Shown: positions 35,612 to 44,567 of the stretch, in pieces | Position numbering within the stretch: the first letter of the stretch is position 1 | How the letters are laid out: each line of letters starts with the position of its first letter | NCBI RefSeq assembly: GCF_014524545.1 | Contig: NZ_CP053557.1 | Span: forward strand, 186,001 to 250,000 | Origin: Exiguobacterium sp. Helios | GTDB taxonomy: Bacteria > Bacillota > Bacilli > Exiguobacteriales > Exiguobacteriaceae | Length of the DNA: 64,000 bases | Direction: 5' to 3' | Made by a program: the position numbers and the translations under genes | The notes under the pieces: generated by a model | Told to the model about the DNA's origin: nothing | The model's database searches: none | Seen by the model: only the letters and a program-made list of their open reading frames with translations

Positions 35612-35665
35612 CCTCTTCTTTGGAATTACTTCCTTGATCTGCTTCCTCCCTTACCACCAATCACT

Positions 35666-35818
35666 TCATCGTGTCCGCTGCACACGACTCCTACAGGAAA
35701 AAGCGCGGCTCGCCCGCGCTGTCAGAGGAAAACGAGAACCGGGCATCGACACCGACAGGCAAGAAGCCCGCGGCTTGTTCCTCGCCTGAGGAAAGCGCGT
35801 GACCGCGAATCACGATGA
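35666..35818 (+). repeat. Structured GC-rich intergenic repeat, copy B
   Basis: Aligns over about 120 bp with the reverse complement of 10435-10549. Outer ends are an exact 8-bp inverted repeat (TCATCGTG 35666-35673 and CACGATGA 35811-35818). The internal stem GCGCGG-CTCGC-CCGCGC matches the shorter GCGCG-TTTA-CGCGC of copy A, so the pairing is conserved although the bases differ. No coding sequence explains it. Confidence 0.7.
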
Positions 35819-35847
35819 GAACCGGAGACACCATCTTTTCTGTGCAC

Positions 35848-35879
35848 AAAAAAACTACCCGCACGCATACGAGTAGTTG
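35848..35879 (-). terminator. Terminator of the htrA gene
   Basis: On the minus strand AACTACTCG / CGGGTAGTT pair around 8 nt and run into seven T, 11 nt past the htrA stop. Confidence 0.85.
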
Positions 35880-35890
35880 ATCTGAATCTG

Positions 35891-37183
35891 TTATTGTACC
35901 GTCGCCGCTTGCGCCGACAGTTTGACATCGAGTGTCTGCTTCTCGCCGCCCCGGTAGAACGTCACTTTGACGTTGTCGCCGACTTTAGCGTCACGATAGA
36001 GGACACTTTTCAAATCAGCAAATGATCTGATGTCTTTTCCGTTGATCTCAACGATGACATCATTTTCTTTCATCCCCGCTTTTGCTGCTCCGCTGTTTTT
36101 CGTCAAACCGACAACAACAATCCCGCGGTTGACGTCACTCGGCAGTTTCAGACGATCTTCCCGGAACCCGCTTGGGAATTCCTGAACGTCCCGGATCTGA
36201 ATCCCGAGTTGCGGACGAATCACTTCACCGTTTTGTTCGAGATCACGCATAATCGGCAATGCTTCGTTGATTGGAATCGCAAAACCGACCCCTTCGACGC
36301 TTGCTTCGGCAATCTTCATTGAGTTGATTCCGATTAATTGACCGGACGTATTGATGAGCGCGCCGCCCGAGTTACCCGGATTGATCGCGGCATCGGTCTG
36401 GATGACTTCGGTGTTGAAGTCCTGCTGTCCGTCCTTGTTCGTATCGACCGGCACCGTCCGCTCCTGGGCACTGATTACACCACGTGTGACCGAGTTCGCA
36501 AAAATCCCGAGCGGATTCCCGATTGCAAGAACCGTCTCCCCGGCACGTAACGTATCCGAATCTCCGAGCTTCACGACTTGTGTCACTTTTGATGCATCAA
36601 TCGATAACACGGCTAAATCATATGTCGGATCTTCCCCGAGCACTTTCGCTTCGAGTGCCGTTCCGTCGGACAACGTAACCGACAGACGGCTCGCACCTTC
36701 GACGACGTGATAGTTCGTGACGACATAGGCTTTGTTGCCGTCTTTTTTGTAGATGACACCCGATCCGGCACCGGTCTCCTGATCGGCACCTTGGAACGAA
36801 CTTTGCAGATTCGTCACGCTGACGACCGCTTCCTTCGTCTGACCGACGGCACTGACGATATCGTTTTCCGATTCCGTCGCGTTTGATGCGGCTTGTTCCG
36901 GTGTTGCCGTCGAGACCGGTGCCGGACTCGTCATCTCATCACGGACAAACGGCCAGGCGATCAAGGCAATCAACAGAGCACCGATGATCCCGCCGATCAG
37001 GCCGACAAAAAAGGCCTTCCCGCCGCCGCGGCGTTTTGGTGCAGGTGGTTCTTCTTCATATGATTCACGATAGGGACTGACCGGCTCGTCTTCATTTGGT
37101 CGCCGCGGCAGAAAGCTGCTTGTCTCATCGGTCGATGCGTAAGGCTGATCTGATTCGTTCCGTGGTTCTTCTGGTCGATCCAT
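35891..37183 (-). CDS. htrA: HtrA-type membrane-anchored serine protease
   Basis: 430 residues from the ATG at 37183 (GAAGGAGG 9 nt upstream). A Pro/Glu-rich cytoplasmic N-terminus (1-55) precedes one membrane segment (about 58-80), a trypsin-like domain with catalytic His (NYHVVEG), Asp (TYDLAVL) and Ser (PGNSGGAL), and one PDZ domain (about 325-420, GAAKAGMKENDVIVEINGKDI). It degrades or refolds misfolded proteins outside the membrane. It is the HtrC/YyxA-position paralogue following walJ, as in B. subtilis. Confidence 0.94.
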   Translation of the reverse strand: MDRPEEPRNESDQPYASTDETSSFLPRRPNEDEPVSPYRESYEEEPPAPKRRGGGKAFFVGLIGGIIGALLIALIAWPFVRDEMTSPAPVSTATPEQAASNATESENDIVSAVGQTKEAVVSVTNLQSSFQGADQETGAGSGVIYKKDGNKAYVVTNYHVVEGASRLSVTLSDGTALEAKVLGEDPTYDLAVLSIDASKVTQVVKLGDSDTLRAGETVLAIGNPLGIFANSVTRGVISAQERTVPVDTNKDGQQDFNTEVIQTDAAINPGNSGGALINTSGQLIGINSMKIAEASVEGVGFAIPINEALPIMRDLEQNGEVIRPQLGIQIRDVQEFPSGFREDRLKLPSDVNRGIVVVGLTKNSGAAKAGMKENDVIVEINGKDIRSFADLKSVLYRDAKVGDNVKVTFYRGGEKQTLDVKLSAQAATVQ

Positions 37184-37205
37184 CGACACATGCCTCCTTC
37201 TAGAC

Positions 37206-37260
37206 TCTCTTTACACAAGTATACCCCCATCACGTGGCGAGTTAGCCAAATGTGGGGGTC
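37206..37260 (-). promoter_or_regulatory. Possible htrA promoter and hairpin
   Basis: On the minus strand TATACT (37218-37223) is a good -10 just after an ACCCCCA / TGGGGGT inverted repeat. The -35 is poor. htrA may have its own start besides read-through from wal genes. Confidence 0.3.
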
Positions 37261-37289
37261 TTTTGAGCATATTCAGTAATTTCCCATAA

Positions 37290-38081
37290 TCAAAGCTTCA
37301 AAAGCGGTGTCGGAATGACCGGATCCGTGTCGAGCAACTGGATTTTGCTGAGGTCGACGTCGCGGCTCGCGAGCGTCTGCGAGACACTCATCCGGGCGAG
37401 TTCCTTCATGTTGTTGTCCTTACTCAGGTGGGCCATGTGGATCCGTTTCGTCCGGTCGTCGAGCACTTCGCTCATCGCGATCGCCGCGTCTTCGTTCGAG
37501 ACGTGTCCATAATCACCGAGGATCCGCCGTTTAACGCTCCACGGGTAATGCCCCATCTGAAGCATCCCGATATCATGGTTCGCTTCAAAGATATAGGCAT
37601 CGGCTCCGCGGATAACACCTTTCATCCGGTCCGAGACGTAACCCGTATCCGTGATGTGGGCGAGTCGTTTTCCTTCATGGGCGAACTGGAAGAACATCGG
37701 GTCGGCCGCGTCATGGCTGACGTTAAACGATTCGACTTCGATGTCGCCAAACTGTTTGACCTCACCGACTTCCCAGAGGAACTTCAGCGCCGGATCGATT
37801 TTGCCGATCTTCGCTTCCATCGCCGCCCACGTCTTTTCGTTCGCATAAAGCGGGATGTTGTACTTCCGCGCCATGATGCCGACGCCTTTGATATGATCCG
37901 AATGTTCATGGGTGACGAACAAACCGTCAATCTGATCCGGCGACCGGTGAATCTGGTCGAACAGGGCGAGCATCGCTTTTCCGGTCAGGCCGGCGTCGAC
38001 GAGCAGGCGGGTCTGTTCACTTTCGATATAGAGGGCATTCCCCGTCGAGCCACTGGCAAGGACGCTGTAGTGTAGGCTCAT
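37290..38081 (-). CDS. walJ: Metallo-beta-lactamase fold hydrolase WalJ/YycJ
   Basis: 263 residues from the ATG at 38081 with GAGGAATG upstream. The metal-binding motif THEHSDH (about residues 59-65), later His/Asp residues (SHDAADP, EANHD, HLSKDNN) and the [10 protein letters not shown] start are typical of YycJ. It belongs to the walRKHIJ operon. A role in coordinating replication or DNA repair exonuclease activity has been suggested for the family; the substrate is not certain. Confidence 0.94.
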   Translation of the reverse strand: MSLHYSVLASGSTGNALYIESEQTRLLVDAGLTGKAMLALFDQIHRSPDQIDGLFVTHEHSDHIKGVGIMARKYNIPLYANEKTWAAMEAKIGKIDPALKFLWEVGEVKQFGDIEVESFNVSHDAADPMFFQFAHEGKRLAHITDTGYVSDRMKGVIRGADAYIFEANHDIGMLQMGHYPWSVKRRILGDYGHVSNEDAAIAMSEVLDDRTKRIHMAHLSKDNNMKELARMSVSQTLASRDVDLSKIQLLDTDPVIPTPLLKL

Positions 38082-38091
38082 CGTGCATTCC

Positions 38092-38928
38092 TCATTTCTC
38101 TGAAACGGTATCAAGCCGTTCGATGGTCTGGACTCCGCCGTCGATCGCATTGACGAAATACAGTTCTTCTCCGTTCAGTTCAATCTGCCACGTCGGCGGT
38201 AAAATCTGCACCGATTTTGTTCCTTCTGTCACAAGACAGAAATAACCGAGCTTTTGGCTCGTCATTCGTTTCGAAGCAGGGAATAATCCCTGCTCCGACA
38301 GTTGAATGACGGACTCACTCGCCGATAATAACGTGACATCCTGTGCCTGACGGACGACTTTGTTTAAGTGACGTTGTTTGTAGCTGACGACTTCCTTCTG
38401 CTCGTTCAACTGGAGCACAAGTAACGACGGACCAATCATCGCGTCATCCTCTCGCGACTGTTGCGGTGTCGAGTATAACGGTTGTTCCTTATACGTCTGA
38501 ACGAACGTCATCTCATTGTGTTTGCTGTCATACTTCCAAAACGTGTAGTCGGTCCCGTATGCAGCCGACGATTGGACAAACGATGTTGCCGAATCCCGCA
38601 TTGCTTTCGCTTCGAGCGGGAACGGCTTCGTCAGACGAACCGACCACTCGATTTGATTTTTGACGGATGTGACGGCATCTTGGATCGAAGAGCCTGGTTT
38701 AGGAGCCAATGAACTCGTATCGACTTCCGCCGTCAAATAACCAATTTCTTTCGAGACGGTCTGCAGTTTCTTTTCATCAATTTTTCGTTCTTTCAAAACA
38801 GTTTTCCCGTCCGCATTCGTCGTGACGATTCGGGGATCAATCATTCGGTCCATCAACTGAACGGCAAGATAGGCGTTCAGGATCAGGAACGTCAAAATCA
38901 GTAACGTTTTTGCTTTACTCCAATCCAT
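38092..38928 (-). CDS. walI: WalK regulatory protein WalI/YycI
   Basis: 278 residues. One N-terminal membrane segment ([21 protein letters not shown]) and an extracytoplasmic domain, as in YycI. Together with WalH it modulates the WalK sensor kinase at the membrane. Only 6 nt separate it from walH, and 10 nt from walJ. Confidence 0.93.
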   Translation of the reverse strand: MDWSKAKTLLILTFLILNAYLAVQLMDRMIDPRIVTTNADGKTVLKERKIDEKKLQTVSKEIGYLTAEVDTSSLAPKPGSSIQDAVTSVKNQIEWSVRLTKPFPLEAKAMRDSATSFVQSSAAYGTDYTFWKYDSKHNEMTFVQTYKEQPLYSTPQQSREDDAMIGPSLLVLQLNEQKEVVSYKQRHLNKVVRQAQDVTLLSASESVIQLSEQGLFPASKRMTSQKLGYFCLVTEGTKSVQILPPTWQIELNGEELYFVNAIDGGVQTIERLDTVSEK

Positions 38929-38934
38929 GAAACA

Positions 38935-40251
38935 TTATCCCTCTTTTCCGATAGCTTGATCAACCGTGGTCCATTTTCCGTTTCGTTTGACGAACCAATT
39001 TGGCTTAAACAAGGCATAACGACTCGTTTCAATTTCGTACGTCATTTCATATCCCATCCGAATACCGGAAATCTCATCCAACATGTCGGCGGATTGAAGC
39101 TGTTTTTCAATCTGATCGATGGATGGCAATGTCGTTTCCCGGAGCAACAGCTTCCGATCCGCCCGAATCATACTGCGGCTGAGCGAACGGATTTGATTTT
39201 CTTCGAACGTTACTTTGATGGTCGCGAGATCAAAGTCCGGTTGTTCAAGTAACGGTCCTGTTTCACCAAAAATCGGGTATCGGTTCAAATACAATCGGAA
39301 CGTCGCCGCCTGTTCCTCTTCCGCTTTCGACATCTGATCAAAGTAATAGCGGAAACCGCTGCGTTGTGTCACAGGATCGAGCCATCCGCCATGGATGTTG
39401 ATGTAACTGACGATTGTACTGTAATCGACGGACGAGGTTTGGGTGTTCGGAGACAATGTATTAAAACGGAACGCATTATAATCCCGGTCGTAGGTCGAAA
39501 CACTGACACCGTCCGTCAAAACGTCCAGGTCATCCCGGCTCTTGATTTGTTGGACGTTCGAGTTTTCCGTAAAGAACGCGCTCTCGATCCGGCTGAGCGG
39601 CTTCGGATCCTGTGAAACATCATCGTAGACGAATACTTCTTCCAGTTTCGTCGCGCCGCTTGGGACATACGTGTAGTCACCGCCCTTGAGCTCGACTTTC
39701 GTCATCGGTTTTTTCTTATCATAGGCGAATAGACGTTTTAAGACCGTCTCATCCCCGATTAATTTAAAATCCTTAAATCGTCCCGTCGTCGACTCCAGTC
39801 GAAGGATCGGTCCTTCATAATCGAGCAGATAGAGCCGTTTGATCGGCTCTGACATCGCAATTTGTTTTTCCCCGAGCAACTCCTCGAGCATCTTTGAACT
39901 GATCGGCGTCGGGAAAATCATCTCGACACTCCGTTTGCTGACCGGAATATCTGACGCCTTATCGGTCAAAACCAGGACACCGACATCAAACGAGGCGCCA
40001 ATCCGGTTCAGAATCGTCCGACCGATGATTTGGGTCTGATAGGCACTTTCACCGTTCGAATAGATGACCAACTCCGGATTAATCAGCTGATTTCCTTCGA
40101 CCGTCTTTGAGGTATCGATTTCATTAAACGATACCTGTTCCTGTTCAATCGACTCGCTGCTCGGATGATACGTCCATAACATGGCGGTTTGCACGATTGA
40201 GGCACTGACCAGAAGAATCAAAGCGATGGATTTCAGTCGCTGTTTCGTCAT
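38935..40251 (-). CDS. walH: WalK regulatory protein WalH/YycH
   Basis: 438 residues from the ATG at 40251, which overlaps the walK stop as ATGA; a longer upstream extension lies within walK and is rejected. One N-terminal membrane segment (LKSIALILLVSASIVQTAMLW) precedes a large extracytoplasmic domain. With WalI it forms a membrane complex with WalK that controls cell-wall homeostasis. Confidence 0.93.
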   Translation of the reverse strand: MTKQRLKSIALILLVSASIVQTAMLWTYHPSSESIEQEQVSFNEIDTSKTVEGNQLINPELVIYSNGESAYQTQIIGRTILNRIGASFDVGVLVLTDKASDIPVSKRSVEMIFPTPISSKMLEELLGEKQIAMSEPIKRLYLLDYEGPILRLESTTGRFKDFKLIGDETVLKRLFAYDKKKPMTKVELKGGDYTYVPSGATKLEEVFVYDDVSQDPKPLSRIESAFFTENSNVQQIKSRDDLDVLTDGVSVSTYDRDYNAFRFNTLSPNTQTSSVDYSTIVSYINIHGGWLDPVTQRSGFRYYFDQMSKAEEEQAATFRLYLNRYPIFGETGPLLEQPDFDLATIKVTFEENQIRSLSRSMIRADRKLLLRETTLPSIDQIEKQLQSADMLDEISGIRMGYEMTYEIETSRYALFKPNWFVKRNGKWTTVDQAIGKEG

Positions 40252-42098
40252 CCGATATCCACCTCTTCGATCACCTCGTATGGAAGCGTAAAGTAAATCG
40301 TTGTCCCGCGTCCCCATTCGCTTTCTGCCCAAATGTCACCACCGTGTGCCGAAACGACGTCTTTGGCAATCGAAAGACCGAGTCCGGTTCCACCAATCTT
40401 CCGTGCCCGTGCTTTATCGACCCGGTAGAAGCGTTCAAAGATTTTCTGCAGGTTCGCTTTTGGAATCCCGACTCCTTCGTCTTTGATGCTGATGACGATC
40501 CGTTTCGCCCGTAACATCGTCCGGACGGTGATCGTACCGCCTTCCGGTGAATACTTGATCGCGTTCGTTAAGATATTATCCGCGACCTGAATCAACTTAT
40601 CCTGGTCCCCGCGGATGTAGACTTTCCGTTTCATGATCTTGCGGCGGAACTGAATCCGTTCCGGTTTCGTCATATCGTGGCGATCGAGAATATCATTTAA
40701 GAATTGAATATAATCAAACCGGACTTTGTTCATCTTGTATTCCTTGCTGTCCATTTTCGACAGTTGCAACAGATCGGTCACGAGGCGGATCATCCGCTCC
40801 GTTTCGTTTTGTGTCGTCTCCAGGAACCGTGGCGCCAGTTCTTCATCCTGGTACGCACCTTCCGCTAAGGCTTCGAGATAACTCCGCATCGTCGTCAGCG
40901 GTGTCCGGAGTTCATGACTGACGTTCGCGACGAACTCACGGCGGTCCTGCTCGACTTGTTCCTGCTCCGTGACGTCATGCAGGACGATAATCATACCGGT
41001 AATCGGTCCACTGTGTTTTTTGACCGGTGAGAAGAAGGCCCGGACAAGGAACAGTTCGTCCTCGCTGCTAAAATCAAGCAAACGGGGCGGCATCGTGCCG
41101 TCTTCCGGAATCATAAAGTCGTCTCCGAGCGCGAGTAGATCCTTTAAATTCGTCCCGACGATACCGGATTCATCGACACCGACGATATCCTTCGCCTGGT
41201 CGTTCATCAGGATGACACGTAGCGTCCGGTCCGTCGCAATCACACCATCCGTCATATTTTCAAGGACACTCGTCAATTTCCGCCTTTCGGCTTCCGTCGT
41301 CGCATTCGCTTCGAGTAATTCATCCGTCAGTTCATTAAAGGAACGTGCCAACTGACCAATTTCGTCATCGGAATAGACTTTAACCTTCCGCGAGAAGTTC
41401 CCGCGCCGCATCTCGATTGCCTGGCGCCGCATATCCGAAATAGGCCGTGTAATCGTCCTTGATAACAGGACACCGAGAATCGAGGTGATGACAAGTGCAA
41501 TCACTGTCCCCGTTGCTAAGATGCGTGTGACTTGCTGCATCTGAGAATAAATCGACTCCATCGAAGCCCGGACGTAAATCATCCCGGTCGTTGCACCTGT
41601 CCGTTCCGAGGTAACGGGGACTGCAAAGATCCGAATCTTGTCTTCCGTCGTCGGATCGAGGACGGTATCGACACGGGAGGAACTCGTAGCTTGTGCTTTT
41701 TTAATCAGTGAATTCGTCGCCCGTTGTCCGACCGCTGACTGATTGTCCTCGTCGGACGTCGCTTGAATGATCGAGTCCTGATCAATGATTTGTACTTCGA
41801 GAATATCGTTCCTTGACGTCGAGCCACTACTAAACTCAGACAGCAGTTGTCCAAGAGATTCAGACAACTGCCGTTTGGAGGCCTCATCATCGCCTGTCTT
41901 ATCGAATTCCTTCCCGACATTGTACGCAACAAGTCCGGCCCGGTCTTCAACAGATTTTGAGAAGTTCGTAATGTACTGTTTTTCAAGAGAACGAACGAAG
42001 TAAACCCCAATGACTTGCATCGCGACTAAGATCAACAACGCATAAATGACGACAAGTTTCCACTGGATCGATTTGAAGAAGTTCGTTCCTTTTAACAT
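40248..42098 (-). CDS. walK: Sensor histidine kinase WalK
   Basis: 616 residues, full length. Order: membrane segment 1 (about 14-35), extracytoplasmic PAS-like domain, membrane segment 2 (about 193-213), HAMP (about 214-266), cytoplasmic PAS (about 270-380), HisKA with the phospho-His in NVSHELRTPL, and HATPase with NILTNAIKYS, DEGVGIPK and GGTGLGLSIAK. It phosphorylates WalR and controls autolysins and peptidoglycan remodelling; the pair is essential in many Firmicutes. It starts 2 nt after walR. Confidence 0.97.
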   Translation of the reverse strand: MLKGTNFFKSIQWKLVVIYALLILVAMQVIGVYFVRSLEKQYITNFSKSVEDRAGLVAYNVGKEFDKTGDDEASKRQLSESLGQLLSEFSSGSTSRNDILEVQIIDQDSIIQATSDEDNQSAVGQRATNSLIKKAQATSSSRVDTVLDPTTEDKIRIFAVPVTSERTGATTGMIYVRASMESIYSQMQQVTRILATGTVIALVITSILGVLLSRTITRPISDMRRQAIEMRRGNFSRKVKVYSDDEIGQLARSFNELTDELLEANATTEAERRKLTSVLENMTDGVIATDRTLRVILMNDQAKDIVGVDESGIVGTNLKDLLALGDDFMIPEDGTMPPRLLDFSSEDELFLVRAFFSPVKKHSGPITGMIIVLHDVTEQEQVEQDRREFVANVSHELRTPLTTMRSYLEALAEGAYQDEELAPRFLETTQNETERMIRLVTDLLQLSKMDSKEYKMNKVRFDYIQFLNDILDRHDMTKPERIQFRRKIMKRKVYIRGDQDKLIQVADNILTNAIKYSPEGGTITVRTMLRAKRIVISIKDEGVGIPKANLQKIFERFYRVDKARARKIGGTGLGLSIAKDVVSAHGGDIWAESEWGRGTTIYFTLPYEVIEEVDIG

Positions 42099-42100
42099 CG

Positions 42101-42811
42101 TTATTCATTCTCCCCGTCTTGGAGATAATAGCCGACACCACGGCGGGTCATGATATAGATTGGTGTACTCGGGTTATCTTCGACTTTTTCTCGCAGACGG
42201 CGCACAGTGACGTCAACGGTCCGGACGTCACCGAAGTAATCATATCCCCACACGGTTTGGAGCAGGTGTTCACGCGTCATGACTTGACCGATGTTTTTCG
42301 CCAAGTAATGCAACAGTTCAAACTCACGTTGTGTCAGTTCGATTTTTTGATCCTGTCGTGTGACGGTATGAGAATTCGTATCGATATACAGTTCTCCTAC
42401 TTTCAATGGACCCGGTCCTGCATTTGCCGGTGTCGCTTCGACCGTATTGACGTTTCGTAAGTGTGCCTTCACCCGTGCCAATAATTCGCGCGAGCTGAAT
42501 GGTTTCGTCACGTAATCATTTGCACCAAGCTCCAGGCCAAGGACCGTATCAATTTCAGAATCCTTTGCCGTTAACATGATGATCGGGACTTTTGATGTTT
42601 TCCGGACTTCCCGGCAAACTTCCATTCCATCCATCAAGGGCAACATGATATCGAGCAAAATCAAATCGGGCTTAAACTCTTCGACTTTCTCGAGTGCTTC
42701 CACTCCATCATTTGCTACGGCGACACTATAACCTTCTTTTTCTAATTTAAATTTTAATATATCGGCAATCGGTTGCTCGTCATCGACGACGAGGATTTTA
42801 CGTTCCGTCAC
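42101..42811 (-). CDS. walR: Response regulator WalR
   Basis: 236 residues. Receiver domain with phospho-acceptor Asp in [13 protein letters not shown] (about Asp54), Lys in [10 protein letters not shown], and an OmpR/PhoB winged helix with [22 protein letters not shown]. The start is GTG at 42811 with AAGGGGG 8 nt upstream. It is the first gene of walRKHIJ; promoter at 42957-42986. Confidence 0.97.
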   Translation of the reverse strand: MTERKILVVDDEQPIADILKFKLEKEGYSVAVANDGVEALEKVEEFKPDLILLDIMLPLMDGMEVCREVRKTSKVPIIMLTAKDSEIDTVLGLELGANDYVTKPFSSRELLARVKAHLRNVNTVEATPANAGPGPLKVGELYIDTNSHTVTRQDQKIELTQREFELLHYLAKNIGQVMTREHLLQTVWGYDYFGDVRTVDVTVRRLREKVEDNPSTPIYIMTRRGVGYYLQDGENE

Positions 42812-42875
42812 TGGGTGTTCCCCCTTAATAATTTCTATTCAATCTATTTTACCTGTTTTTCAGGCATATAGAAAG

Positions 42876-42901
42876 GTGGCGACGGAAACTCCCGACGCCA
42901 C
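42876..42901 (-). other. Hairpin in the walR leader
   Basis: GTGGCG/CGCCAC plus CGG/CCG pair with one mismatch, loop of about 6 nt. On the minus strand it is followed by CTTTCTAT, so weak termination or an mRNA-stability role are possible. Confidence 0.4.
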
Positions 42902-42932
42902 TCTGTTGACTTCATCATACGTTTACATCGTG

Positions 42933-42948
42933 CGTTCCACGTGAAACA
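42933..42948. promoter_or_regulatory. parS site upstream of walR
   Basis: CGTTCCACGTGAAACA differs from the ParB-binding consensus TGTTNCACGTGAAACA at one outer base. It lies about 10 nt downstream of the walR -10, about 18 kb from dnaA. Confidence 0.8.
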
Positions 42949-42956
42949 TTACCTTT

Positions 42957-42986
42957 AGTATACGCTCGTTCACTTTATTTTGTGAA
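42957..42986 (-). promoter_or_regulatory. Promoter of the walRKHIJ operon
   Basis: On the minus strand TTCACA (42981-42986), 18-nt spacer, TATACT (42957-42962). The start point would lie at the edge of the parS site; the leader is about 140 nt. Confidence 0.6.
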
Positions 42987-43007
42987 TGATTTCGCTTGAT
43001 TAGAGAT

Positions 43008-43043
43008 AAAAAAAGCAACTCCAGATTTCAAATCCGGAACTGC
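43008..43043 (-). terminator. Terminator of purA
   Basis: On the minus strand GCAGTTCCGGATTT pairs with AAATCTGGAGTTGC (two G-U), followed by seven T, 14 nt past the purA stop. Confidence 0.85.
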
Positions 43044-43056
43044 CACTTTTCAACCA

Positions 43057-44349
43057 TTAAGCTTCTTCGTACAAATCACGGAGAACGACCGTTTGTTCAC
43101 GACCCGGTCCAACTGAGAATGTCACGAGGGAGATGTTCGTCAAATCTGCAATCCGTTTAACGTAGTTCTGCGCATTGATCGGCAAATCCTCAAACTTGCG
43201 GATGTGCGTAATGTCTTCTTTCCAGCCCGGTAGCTCTTCATAAACCGGGACACATGCTTCGAGATCGCGGAAACTTGCCGGATACTCATCGATCTGTTTG
43301 CCGTTAAACTCATACGACGTACAGATTTTAAGCGTCTCGATACCTGTCAGGACATCGATTGAGTTCAATGAAAGATCTGTCAAACCGCTTGTCCGGCGTG
43401 AGTGACGGACGACGACTGAATCGAACCAGCCGACACGGCGTGGACGGCCTGTCGTTGTTCCGTATTCACGACCGACTTCCCGGATGTGATGACCGATTTC
43501 GTCAAACAGCTCTGTCGGGAACGGACCATCACCAACACGTGACGTGTATGCTTTACAGACACCAACGACGTGATCGATCCGGGCTGGACCGACACCAACA
43601 CCTGAAGCGACACCGCCGGCTGATGCGTTAGATGATGTAACGAATGGATACGTCCCGTGGTCAAGGTCGAGTAAGACACCTTGTGCCCCTTCGAAGAGGA
43701 CTTTTTCGCCCTTATCGAGGCTGTCGTTGACGACGACTGATGTATCGCAGACATATTTCGCAAACTCTTGACCGTATGCGTAGTATTCTTCGAAGATATC
43801 ATCGAAAGCAATCGCTTCCGCATCATACATCTTCGTGAACATCCGGTTTTTCTGATCAAGAACGATTTTTAGTTTTTCGGCGAATGTTTCTTTGTCGAGT
43901 AAATCAGCCATCCGGATTCCGATTCGTGCTGCTTTATCCATGTAGCACGGTCCGATTCCTTTAAGTGTCGTTCCGACTTTCGCGTCGCCTTTTGCTTCTT
44001 CTTCGAGTTGATCTTGCAACTGATGATACGGCAAGATGACATGCGCCCGATTCGAAATCAGTAAGTTATCCGTTGAAACACCACGATCGTGCAGATACTT
44101 CAATTCCTTGACGAGCGATTTCGGGTTGACGACAAGGCCGTTCCCGATGACACATTTCTTGTCTGAGTAAAAAATTCCTGATGGAATCAAGTGTAACTTA
44201 TACGTCTCATTATTAAATACGATTGTATGTCCGGCATTGTCTCCACCTTGATAACGAGCAACGACATCGGCTTTTTTCGAAAGAAAATCGGTAATCTTTC
44301 CTTTTCCTTCGTCGCCCCATTGTGTTCCGACTACTACTACTGATGACAT
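43057..44349 (-). CDS. purA: Adenylosuccinate synthase
   Basis: 430 residues from the ATG at 44349 with GGAGGTGG upstream; an in-frame extension upstream would run through the promoter. Signature [13 protein letters not shown] with the P-loop, GNNAGH-like [24 protein letters not shown], and [12 protein letters not shown]. It makes adenylosuccinate from IMP and aspartate with GTP in the AMP branch of purine synthesis. The promoter carries PurBox-like sites. Confidence 0.97.
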   Translation of the reverse strand: MSSVVVVGTQWGDEGKGKITDFLSKKADVVARYQGGDNAGHTIVFNNETYKLHLIPSGIFYSDKKCVIGNGLVVNPKSLVKELKYLHDRGVSTDNLLISNRAHVILPYHQLQDQLEEEAKGDAKVGTTLKGIGPCYMDKAARIGIRMADLLDKETFAEKLKIVLDQKNRMFTKMYDAEAIAFDDIFEEYYAYGQEFAKYVCDTSVVVNDSLDKGEKVLFEGAQGVLLDLDHGTYPFVTSSNASAGGVASGVGVGPARIDHVVGVCKAYTSRVGDGPFPTELFDEIGHHIREVGREYGTTTGRPRRVGWFDSVVVRHSRRTSGLTDLSLNSIDVLTGIETLKICTSYEFNGKQIDEYPASFRDLEACVPVYEELPGWKEDITHIRKFEDLPINAQNYVKRIADLTNISLVTFSVGPGREQTVVLRDLYEEA

Positions 44350-44389
44350 ATTCTCATCCACCTCCACGTACGATTCAAAACCACGACTA

Positions 44390-44465
44390 AGTGTAACGCG
44401 GAAAAAAACAGAAGTCAACCAAATACCGAACAATTAAATGTTACAATTCTTTTTCGTTCGTTTAA
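44390..44465 (-). promoter_or_regulatory. purA promoter with two PurBox-like sites
   Basis: On the minus strand TTGACT (44413-44418), 17-nt spacer, TACACT (44390-44395). Upstream, AATACCGAACAAT (44422-44434) fits the PurR PurBox AWWWCCGAACWWT exactly. A second, imperfect box in opposite orientation with GTTCG lies at about 44453-44465, 18 nt away. PurR repression is inferred. Confidence 0.65.
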
Positions 44466-44523
44466 AAGACGGTTTTAATTCGTTTTTTTCCTTTCTCTTC
44501 AAGATATTCAAACATAACGATTA

Positions 44524-44562
44524 AAAAAACGCTTCTGTCTCAGAAGACGGAAGCGTTTTTAA
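44524..44562. terminator. Terminator of dnaB
   Basis: A 12-bp stem (ACGCTTCTGTCT / AGACGGAAGCGT, one mismatch) with T runs on both strands, 5 nt past the dnaB stop. Confidence 0.88.
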
Positions 44563-44567
44563 GCCAT

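Noticed and set aside
35368-35637. Plus-strand frame opposite yyzF
   Set aside because: It is the antisense of a recognised CxxH/CxxC protein and of DnaA boxes.
40252-40332. 27-residue N-terminal extension of WalH
   Set aside because: It would lie wholly inside the end of walK; the ATGA overlap at 40248-40251 is the normal start.
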